From: Prochlorococcus sp. AG-402-B05
GTDB lineage: Bacteria; Cyanobacteriota; Cyanobacteriia; PCC-6307; Cyanobiaceae
DNA length: 64,000 nt
Direction: 5' to 3'
Assembly: GCA_003279635.1 (NCBI GenBank)
Contig: QCHK01000003.1
Coordinates: forward strand, 1-64,000
Shown: positions 6,336 through 12,267 of the stretch, one piece after another
Layout of the letters: every line of letters starts with the position of its first letter
Numbering within the stretch: position 1 is the first letter of the stretch
Translations under genes and position numbers: made by a program
Notes under the pieces: generated by a model
The model's database searches: none
Seen by the model: the letters and a program-made list of their open reading frames with translations, nothing else
What the model was told of the DNA's origin: nothing

Positions 6336-6911
6336 TTAAATAGAACTCAAGGCCATTAATTCATCAGATTCAGAAATATCTATGTATTGGCTTAATTGAT
6401 TCAAATTTTTATGGCCTGTGAATTTTGAGACAACTTTTAGCGAAACTTTTTTGCTCATATTTGTTGCAAGCGAGCGCCTGAAACTATGCAAACTAATTCC
6501 ACTCGGCAATCCAATATTTTTAAGAGTGGCCCTTAAAGCTAAATCAGCATTTTGTCTGGTCATAGATTTATAAGTTCCATACCGACTTGGAAAACAAAAT
6601 TCTCTATTAGTCGTGGCCCGACCGTATTTAGCAACCCACAAAGTTCGATAAAAATCTATTTCCTTTCTAAGTCTGGGATCAATTAAAACTTCACGAGATT
6701 GTTTTGTCTTTGTGGTTGATTTTATGAATACAATTCTTTCTTCATGGATAGCAGCCCAAGTTAAGAGCAAAGTTTCTTGGATTCTGGAACCTGTAAATCT
6801 TTGAATGCTCCAAATGCAGCGCATTTCTGGTGTTGGCGCTGCATCCAATAAGGTGTCTAATTGTTTTGGATCCAAGGTTGTTGCCTGACCTGATCCATTG
6901 GTTTTAGGCAT
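6336..6911 (-). CDS. second, short tyrosine recombinase
   Basis: 191 aa, mostly the catalytic domain of a tyrosine recombinase. First Arg in RFTGSRIQETLLLTW (about residue 40), an intact HxxR box in ISLHSFRRSLATNM (about 142-155), then FTGHKNLNQLSQYID with late His and nucleophile Tyr (about 165-180). The N-terminal core-binding domain is missing, since only about 35 residues precede the first Arg. It is the only minus-strand gene in the element. It may be a truncated relic, a resolvase-like or invertase-like enzyme, or the recombinase of an older nested element. All catalytic residues appear present, so it may be active. Confidence 0.82.
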   Translation of the reverse strand: MPKTNGSGQATTLDPKQLDTLLDAAPTPEMRCIWSIQRFTGSRIQETLLLTWAAIHEERIVFIKSTTKTKQSREVLIDPRLRKEIDFYRTLWVAKYGRATTNREFCFPSRYGTYKSMTRQNADLALRATLKNIGLPSGISLHSFRRSLATNMSKKVSLKVVSKFTGHKNLNQLSQYIDISESDELMALSSI

Positions 6912-7324
6912 GGTTTAAGAAGTTATTGAATTGTCGTTTGGACTGAAATGACAAGTGTCTTGCAATTACTAACGCTCTGACCCTTGGCAACCCAGCTATA
7001 AAAAACGACAAGTCAAATGGTTTATTTGTCTTATATCTATTATCGCAATTTGTATTCCTTTGTTGTTGTTTGTTTTGCTTTGTTTTTACACATTAAAAGT
7101 TATATTACTAGAGCTTAATATGACGAATTAAAATATTAATAATGCTCATCTAATTTGGCTTTAATATTATCACTCTTTATTAGTTATAGGGGGGAGATAG
7201 CAACTTTTTTTAGGCTATATCAGGCTCCCTAGAACTTACTTAATAAACAAGAAATATATAACTAGATAATACTTAAAACTTATTATATTTGTTATATACT
7301 TAATAAATAATAACTTATTAATTC
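6912..7324. promoter_or_regulatory. AT-rich divergent intergenic region with inverted repeats
   Basis: This 413-bp gap separates the minus-strand recombinase from the plus-strand operon at 7325. TTGTCGTTT (6931-6939) and its reverse complement AAACGACAA (7003-7011) bracket GACAAGTGTC (6950-6959), itself an inverted repeat. GACAAGT recurs at 7007-7013. A single ATTTGGCTTTAA at 7153-7164 matches half of the element end repeat. Bases 7225-7320 are almost pure A/T with repeated ACTTAATAAA-like words. It probably holds both promoters and operator or recombinase sites. Confidence 0.45.
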
Positions 7325-7567
7325 TTGGAAGTAGATCCCAAATTTAACTTTGAAGACTTCAAGAAAAGTCAAAGGGTTATGAAATGTGCGAGGCAGCTTT
7401 TTTCTAATCCAAAGGATCAAGAAAGTTGGGCTTTAGCTGCTTATGAGAAGTGGCAAAGCACAGGAGAAACACCCGAATCTATAAGAGACAAACGAAATCC
7501 AAATTGGAGAAAAACTCTTGAGATTTACAAGAACAGATCCAAAACTAAACTGCTTTATTATCCATGA
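7325..7567 (+). CDS. hypothetical element protein (80 aa)
   Basis: First gene of a three-gene overlapping operon (7325-8518). Start taken as TTG 7325, so weakly supported; ATG 7379 is an alternative. Charged and mostly helical, with FEDFKKSQRVMKCARQLF and a basic end (YKNRSKTKLLYYP). The stop overlaps the next ATG by 4 bases. No family recognised. Position before a terminase-like gene suggests a role in the same process. Confidence 0.5.
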   Translation: MEVDPKFNFEDFKKSQRVMKCARQLFSNPKDQESWALAAYEKWQSTGETPESIRDKRNPNWRKTLEIYKNRSKTKLLYYP

Positions 7568-8055
7568 ACTTTCCTTCAACAATTAATTACGATCAAGCTT
7601 ACGTTGATTTCTGCAATCGGAATGGTTTAACCGTAGGAGTTACACCCAAGAGCGCCAAAGATATGGGGTTGCAGATGGAATTGATTATGAGGGAGGAAGA
7701 CCCTTATCTTTTCCAGAATTTAACCAATCCAGATCCAAACAATCTGCCTGCAGATGTAAAAATCAGGCACCAAAAGCAACAGTATTGGACATCTGATGTG
7801 GAGGCACTTGAGAGAGCGGGATTTACTGCAGCGGCGGAACACATCAAGAGTGAAATAGCTCAATCTCGTCAGCAACTATTGGATAAGAAAATTGCTGAAT
7901 CACAAAAGCAGCAACAAATAGAACAAGCAAAAATTAAAGCTTGGCAAGATTTACCTCTTGGACATCCTGAAAAGCAGCCAAGTCCTGAAAGTGTTCAGAG
8001 AACAAGGGCAATGTGGGGAATTACTGGAGCGCCAAGTTGGGAGTTGAATGGCTGA
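7564..8055 (+). CDS. hypothetical element protein (163 aa)
   Basis: Not recognised. The N-terminal half is mixed alpha/beta. Residues about 80-130 are a long Gln/Lys/Glu-rich helix (AESQKQQQIEQAKIKAWQDL), possibly a coiled coil. The C-terminus (RTRAMWGITGAPSWELNG) is short and hydrophobic. The ATG overlaps the previous stop and the end overlaps the next start (8048), so the three proteins are coupled and probably made in fixed ratio. Head or packaging accessory roles would fit the neighbourhood, but nothing in the sequence shows it. Confidence 0.6.
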   Translation: MNFPSTINYDQAYVDFCNRNGLTVGVTPKSAKDMGLQMELIMREEDPYLFQNLTNPDPNNLPADVKIRHQKQQYWTSDVEALERAGFTAAAEHIKSEIAQSRQQLLDKKIAESQKQQQIEQAKIKAWQDLPLGHPEKQPSPESVQRTRAMWGITGAPSWELNG

Positions 8056-8518
8056 TAAAGGTAGGCCCAACGGTTCTATAACCAAAGAAGTTCCTCAGAA
8101 AGTCTTTGATGCCCTTCAACTGTATGTTTGGGGGACTAAGGAAGATGGGAAGAACATTAGTTGGGCTGATGCTGCGGAGGCTGCTGGCTGCCATATACGT
8201 ACGTTGAGGAAATATAGGCAGTTCACAGAGTGTGAACGCTTCTTGAAAGATGAAAGACTTAGAAAAGCAGATGAAAAAAGGGAATCTCTAAATGCTGCTC
8301 ATGAAATCTTGCTAGATAAAGCTCCAGCGATTGCAAACCGACTTACTTCAATTGCACTCAATCCAAGAACTAAAGATTATGTAGCGGCAAATGCTTGTTC
8401 AGATATTTTCAGGATCATGCACGAAGGCATCACAGAACAAGAATTGCGTAGAAAGTTAGAAGTAATAAAAGAACAAATTGCAGAAATTGAACGTGGTGGC
8501 CCGATAGTTGATGTTTGA
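8048..8518 (+). CDS. HTH protein resembling a phage terminase small subunit
   Basis: 156 aa. Residues about 38-58 (SWADAAEAAGCHIRTLRKY) form a clear helix-turn-helix of the kind found at the N-terminus of small terminase subunits. A helical middle follows (LLDKAPAIANRLTSIALNPRT) and then a C-terminal coiled coil (EQELRRKLEVIKEQIAEIE). This domain order, an HTH followed by oligomerising helices, fits a DNA-recognition subunit for packaging. No large terminase is in the element, so if the call is right the protein would redirect a helper phage's packaging motor. The alternative is a plain transcription regulator. Confidence 0.55.
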   Translation: MADKGRPNGSITKEVPQKVFDALQLYVWGTKEDGKNISWADAAEAAGCHIRTLRKYRQFTECERFLKDERLRKADEKRESLNAAHEILLDKAPAIANRLTSIALNPRTKDYVAANACSDIFRIMHEGITEQELRRKLEVIKEQIAEIERGGPIVDV

Positions 8519-8532
8519 TTGACCTAGTTCTT

Positions 8533-8546
8533 CTAAAAGATAATTA
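8533..8546 (+). promoter_or_regulatory. shared 14-mer upstream of a paralogous gene (copy 2)
   Basis: CTAAAAGATAATTA, identical to 4825-4838. TTGACC at 8519-8524 stands 14 bp before GATAAT (16 bp before TAATTA), so a sigma70-like promoter is possible. It precedes family member C at 8595. Confidence 0.5.
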
Positions 8547-8594
8547 GTCCCAATATCAAAGTGGAGCTAGTTTAATTACAACTCCTGTTGGAAA

Positions 8595-8939
8595 ATGCCT
8601 AAGCCAAAAGAAGTCGTAAAAGTTACTTCATGGGAAACATTCGATGGAAAAGAATTTAATAATGAAAAAGAAGCCGAGGAGTATGAGTCAATACTCTGGG
8701 CGAAGTTACAGGAAAACTTTCGTGGAATAAATAATGTTTTCAAAAATTCTAATAATCCTTATGAATTCATAGATATTCTCGATGAGGGTTCTTCTCTTTG
8801 GAATGAAGATGATGATCTACATGGAGATTGGCCTTCAGAAAAGAAAAAAGAAGGTTTAATGTTTTTAAAGGTCATGTACAGAATCCACAAATATCTTGAA
8901 CGTCTGGATAGAAAAAGAGAGATCACTCATCTTTTCTAA
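8595..8939 (+). CDS. element paralog family member C (114 aa, unknown function)
   Basis: Distant third member of the family at 4856 and 5195: SWETFDGKEFNNEKEAEEYES fits the DGxxFxNExxxxxYE pattern. The rest is acidic and helical (DILDEGSSLWNEDDDL). It is the last gene before the right end of the element, 14 bp from the end repeat. The shared 14-mer upstream suggests control in common with member A. Function unknown. Confidence 0.7.
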   Translation: MPKPKEVVKVTSWETFDGKEFNNEKEAEEYESILWAKLQENFRGINNVFKNSNNPYEFIDILDEGSSLWNEDDDLHGDWPSEKKKEGLMFLKVMYRIHKYLERLDRKREITHLF

Positions 8940-8952
8940 TGATATTTGACTA

Positions 8953-8973
8953 ATTTGGCTTGAAATTTGGCTT
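8953..8973 (+). repeat. right 21-bp end repeat (candidate recombinase arm site)
   Basis: ATTTGGCTT at 8953-8961 and 8965-8973, the same arrangement as 167-187 with one mismatch (G for T at the linker). It lies 33 bp from the start of the tmRNA tail copy and 75 bp from the 20-bp core. Confidence 0.7.
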
Positions 8974-9005
8974 AAAGTGTATATTTTCGTTTTTATGAGA
9001 TTATG

Positions 9006-9285
9006 AGACTTGTTCTGCTGGAATGAGAGTGAGGCCCTCGCAGGCCTCGTGGATCAATTGGGTAATAAGGCTGACCTGACCCCATCTCCTAAAAGATCAA
9101 GCAGCAACAGGGGCTGTTTGACGGGAGAAACTAACGATGTTGTTAGCAGTTATGGTTTTGCTCTGACCGAGCAGGCTTCAGTCACTCGCCTGATACCCCG
9201 TCGAAGCCATTGCAGCCCCATTTATGGAGCTGAGCGGAATCGAACCGCTGTCCGAGATATTGGTGTGAATCACCTAGTCCATTAG
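9006..9285 (-). ncRNA. ssrA: permuted two-piece tmRNA, also the attachment site of the element
   Basis: tmRNA rescues stalled ribosomes. On the minus strand the acceptor piece comes first: T arm AGCGG-TTCGATT-CCGCT, then 3' end CAGCTCCA ending at 9225. A 5-base spacer (9220-9224) follows, then the mature 5' end GGGGCTG at 9219-9213 and the tag frame at 9147-9097. GGGGCTG pairs with CAGCTCC to form the acceptor stem, with one G-U. This order, 3' half before 5' half, is the circularly permuted form known from marine picocyanobacteria. The tag reads ANNIVSFSRQTAPVAA followed by TGA. The tail of the coding piece (9006-9067) is duplicated at 1-62; the copy here was probably supplied by the element. 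Outer ends are approximate. Confidence 0.92.
9048..9067 (-). repeat. right attachment core (20 bp)
   Basis: Identical to 43-62. It lies in the tail of the tmRNA coding piece, so recombination here leaves the tag and acceptor parts untouched while replacing the terminal hairpin. Confidence 0.75.
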
Positions 9286-9376
9286 AAAATAGACATATAT
9301 ATTCTGACAGATCTTCTGGAATTAATCGATTAATGTTTAAAGAACTGCTTTATCCTTTTTTAATAACTTAAAAGTA

Positions 9377-10501
9377 ATGAAAATTGTTGCGTCTATTTCA
9401 CAAGGTCTTGAAAAAGAGGGTGCAAAAGAGTTGATAGAACTTGGAGCTAAATCAGTTAAAGCTTCAAGGAGACATATATCATTTGAAGCTGATATGGCTT
9501 GTTTATATAGAATACATTTAAGAGCTCGCTTGTCTTTTAGATTTTCAAGAGAGATTGCCAGATTTCCTTGTCATGGACCTGATGAACTTTATGACGGTGT
9601 TCAAAGGTTAATTGATTGGGAAAATTGGCTTCAGCCCAGACAAAGTTTTCGAGTAGATGTAACTGGATTTGGAGAAGGGTTATCACATACTCATTTCACT
9701 GCTTTGCAGGTGAAAAATGCAATTATTGATTTACAAAGAGAACGATGGGGTTCTCGTTCAAGCATTGATTTGAGCGATCCAGATATTTGTTTTCATTTGC
9801 ATTTGTCAAATTATCAAGCCGTTTTGAGCGTTGATGGCAGTAACTCGAGTCTTCACAAAAGAGGGTATAGACCAGCTGTTGGAATAGCTCCGATTAAGGA
9901 GACATTGGCTGCAGGTTTAATGAGAATGACTGAGTGGGATGGAACGCATAATTTGGTAGATCCATTATGCGGTTCTGGAACATTTTTGATTGAAGCAGTG
10001 AGCATGTTGCTTGGAATCGCACCTAGCATGGATAGACAATTTCTGTTTAAGAATTGGCCAGATTTTGATATCTCTTTTTGGAATAAAGAATTAAAAATGG
10101 CAAAGAAGATAAAACCTTTAAATAAGAAGTTATCTAAAATAATTGGATGTGAAGTTGATGAAATGATTGCTCACTCTGCTAGTGAGAACGTTAGAAAAGC
10201 TGGCTTAGAAGATTATATAGAAATAATTAACTGTCCTTTTCAAGAATTTCAATTACCTCCTAGATTAGGATTTTTAATTTGTAACCCTCCTTATGGGAAA
10301 AGAATAGGAGATGAAAATGAACTACCTAATCTATATAAACAACTAGGTGAATACTGTAAGACAAAAGCTTCTGGATGGGATCTTTGGTTACTTAATGGGA
10401 ATCCAAAGCTAAGCAAATATTTAGGGATGAAAGCAAGTCGACGTTTTCAAGTAAATAATGGTTCAATTGATTGCCGATGGTTGAATTATAAAATTAAATA
10501 A
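9377..10501 (+). CDS. THUMP-domain rRNA (guanine-N2) methyltransferase, RlmL-like
   Basis: 374 aa. An N-terminal THUMP RNA-binding domain (residues 1-160) is followed by a Rossmann methyltransferase domain with SAM motif DPLCGSGTFLIEA (about 195-207) and catalytic motif NPPYGKRI (about 304-311). This matches the N-terminal half of E. coli RlmL and stand-alone YpsC-type enzymes, which methylate 23S rRNA. Start ATG 9377. The gene lies just outside the element, 91 bp from the tmRNA, so it marks the return to core genome. The exact target base cannot be told from sequence. Confidence 0.85.
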   Translation: MKIVASISQGLEKEGAKELIELGAKSVKASRRHISFEADMACLYRIHLRARLSFRFSREIARFPCHGPDELYDGVQRLIDWENWLQPRQSFRVDVTGFGEGLSHTHFTALQVKNAIIDLQRERWGSRSSIDLSDPDICFHLHLSNYQAVLSVDGSNSSLHKRGYRPAVGIAPIKETLAAGLMRMTEWDGTHNLVDPLCGSGTFLIEAVSMLLGIAPSMDRQFLFKNWPDFDISFWNKELKMAKKIKPLNKKLSKIIGCEVDEMIAHSASENVRKAGLEDYIEIINCPFQEFQLPPRLGFLICNPPYGKRIGDENELPNLYKQLGEYCKTKASGWDLWLLNGNPKLSKYLGMKASRRFQVNNGSIDCRWLNYKIK

Positions 10502-10502
10502 T

Positions 10503-10889
10503 TTAATTTTTTCCTAAAACAGCTTTCGTAGTTTTTGCGATTCCCTCCAATGTTTCTGGAAGGTAAGGACCTTTTGCCAAATATCCTCCAATTCTTAGAC
10601 TCATCCCCGCCAATACAAGATTTAGAAATACCAAAATTAAAATTGTTGATTTGTTATCTATCTCAAGCAAGTCTCGAAGCCAATATCCGAGAATTAATTC
10701 AGATCCAACTAGTGCAAATAACATCAATACCCCTCCAGTAGCTAAGAAAATCACACCACTAATCAGGCGGCGTTTTTCTCTGTCCATTTCTTGCAGCGCA
10801 ATGCGGACATGAAGATCCATTACTGAACTTGCTAAAGCAGTAACTCTTGCTGCAGCTCCAATTCCTTTTTTCCGTTCTGAGGTGGCCAT
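10503..10889 (-). CDS. phage-holin-family (DUF1469-like) membrane protein
   Basis: 128 aa with two membrane segments: GVIFLATGGVLMLFALVGSELILG (about 45-68) and a second around residues 80-105. Layout fits the holin superfamily III/DUF1469, which despite the name is common in non-phage bacterial membranes. It is coupled to the gene upstream (ATG overlaps its stop by one base) and they probably act together at the cell envelope. Confidence 0.65.
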   Translation of the reverse strand: MATSERKKGIGAAARVTALASSVMDLHVRIALQEMDREKRRLISGVIFLATGGVLMLFALVGSELILGYWLRDLLEIDNKSTILILVFLNLVLAGMSLRIGGYLAKGPYLPETLEGIAKTTKAVLGKN

Positions 10890-11353
10890 TAATTTCTTCT
10901 GCCTCCACCAAGCAGTATGCCAAATAAAACTCCAATTCCAGCAGCAATGCCTATAGCTAAGAGGGGCCTTTTTCTTACTGGCTTTTCAATTCGTGGTCTT
11001 AGCGTACTGTTTAACTCATCTAGAATGTCTTCGAGCTGTTTTTCGAGAGGCTCCAAGGACTCTGCCAGTCCTCTAGTTGTGTCAGTTGCTGAATGAAAAA
11101 TTTCTTCTAGTTGTTCTTGCACGCCAAAACTGTTTTTTCCTGAATGCACAGAGATGACATTGATTAAATCTTCGAGACTTCCTTGAGTCGCCTCTAATGT
11201 TTGTTTAGCTAAATCTGGCCAACGCTCTTGAATTTTTGGCAATAAATTATCAAAATGCTCATTAAACCACTGCTCTGGACACTTTTCAGGAATGGCTTCT
11301 TTAGCTGCTACTGAATTTGATGGTGAAGTGTGAGAGGAATTCACTGATTCCAT
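10889..11353 (-). CDS. DUF883-like membrane-anchored helical protein
   Basis: 154 aa, mostly amphipathic helix with a C-terminal anchor (RPLLAIGIAAGIGVLFGILLGG, about 129-150) ending in Arg. The plan, helical body plus Gly-rich C-terminal membrane segment, resembles DUF883/ElaB-type proteins, some of which bind ribosomes or membranes. First gene of a two-gene unit with the holin-like protein. A perfect 18-bp palindrome (11352-11369) overlaps its start. Confidence 0.55.
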   Translation of the reverse strand: MESVNSSHTSPSNSVAAKEAIPEKCPEQWFNEHFDNLLPKIQERWPDLAKQTLEATQGSLEDLINVISVHSGKNSFGVQEQLEEIFHSATDTTRGLAESLEPLEKQLEDILDELNSTLRPRIEKPVRKRPLLAIGIAAGIGVLFGILLGGGRRN

Positions 11354-11369
11354 AAACCTAAAGGTTTAT
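11352..11369. promoter_or_regulatory. perfect palindrome at the start of the 154-aa gene
   Basis: ATAAACCT-AA-AGGTTTAT, 8-bp arms, two-base centre. It covers the start codon of the minus-strand gene ending at 10889, so it could be an operator or an mRNA hairpin hiding the start. Confidence 0.4.
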
Positions 11370-11570
11370 TAAAGAATAGAGAGATTTTGCTCTAATCGAA
11401 ACCCCTTAATTTAATTAAATTCTGAAAGTCGCCTCACAAGAATACTTTTTTTGGATTTTTAAATGTTTTAAGTCCAAAATTTCATAAGGATATTTCGTCG
11501 TCTTTGCTTACAAATATTGCTATTCGAATACGTATAGTGCTAAAGGTCATTGGTATCTCCTTATAAACCC

Positions 11571-11708
11571 ATGGGCGTCGGAATTTCATCAATGGTTTTT
11601 GCTTCTAATACAATACCTACTGATTTTGGCCTAGTCTTAGCTGCAATAGCAGGAGCTGGAAGCCTTCTTTTAATTGCTTTAAGGTTTGTACCCGAGGCTA
11701 AAAGCTGA
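11571..11708 (+). CDS. small single-span membrane protein (45 aa)
   Basis: ATG 11571 to TGA 11708. A membrane segment FGLVLAAIAGAGSLLLIALRF ends in a short charged tail. It has the size and shape of a small photosystem or cytochrome subunit, but I cannot match it to PsbX, PsbY, PsaI, PetG, PetM or PetN. Isolated in its own intergenic space, with TAAACCC just before the start and no strong Shine-Dalgarno. Confidence 0.6.
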   Translation: MGVGISSMVFASNTIPTDFGLVLAAIAGAGSLLLIALRFVPEAKS

Positions 11709-11801
11709 AAAACTTATCGTTAAGCAATTCTATTTGAGGAGATTTATCTCCTGAATAGTTTTTTATGCAAATTTCTTGCTCAGTTTTTTAATATTGTTCA
11801 A

Positions 11802-12191
11802 TTGAGTAATCTTGGGAAAAAAAAAGTTTATAGGTGGGTTTTGTTAAAACACATAGGATCACCTGATGACATTAAGGGTATCCATTTTGATTTGCTTTTA
11901 GAAGATAAAGAACTTTGCAGAACTTGGCGCTTAACTGATACTCCATTATTGGACGGACCTTATGTGGATTCCGTTTTTATTGCACCTCATAATCTTTACT
12001 GGCTTGATACGGAACAAAAGGTTGTTTCAGGCAACAGAGGAGTTGCAACTAGAATTAAAAAAGGAATCTTTTTACAATCTCTTCCATCTATTGATAATGG
12101 TTTTTTAAATTTATCTTTAGAGTGGGAGGGTGTTGAAAGTCATTTGGTAATAGATAAATGTGGCTGTAGGATTTTTAGCAAAAGATATTAA
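11802..12191 (+). CDS. LigD 3'-phosphoesterase-like small protein
   Basis: 129 aa with a predicted TTG start. YRWVLLKHIGSPDDIKGIHFDLLLED followed by CRTWRLTD recalls the HYDLRLE...L.SW core of the LigD phosphoesterase domain, which processes DNA 3' ends. The His-x-Asp-x-x-x-Glu spacing (HFDLLLE) is kept. No ligase or Ku gene is nearby, so a role in DNA repair is only a suggestion from fold similarity. Confidence 0.45.
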   Translation: MSNLGKKKVYRWVLLKHIGSPDDIKGIHFDLLLEDKELCRTWRLTDTPLLDGPYVDSVFIAPHNLYWLDTEQKVVSGNRGVATRIKKGIFLQSLPSIDNGFLNLSLEWEGVESHLVIDKCGCRIFSKRY

Positions 12192-12267
12192 TTATTTCTT
12201 GTGAATTAGAAGGGCTTGAGTTTTTCTTATATTTCGCTAACCTCATTGTTATTGTGGATGGCTTCTG

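Noticed and set aside
7225-7320. AT-rich block with ACTTAATAAA-like words as a second origin
   Set aside because: The words vary and the block is simply A/T-rich; the ACATAGGGGA cluster is a stronger candidate.
9010-9285. 91-aa plus-strand reading frame
   Set aside because: It lies antisense over the whole tmRNA gene, whose stems, tag and acceptor ends explain the sequence.
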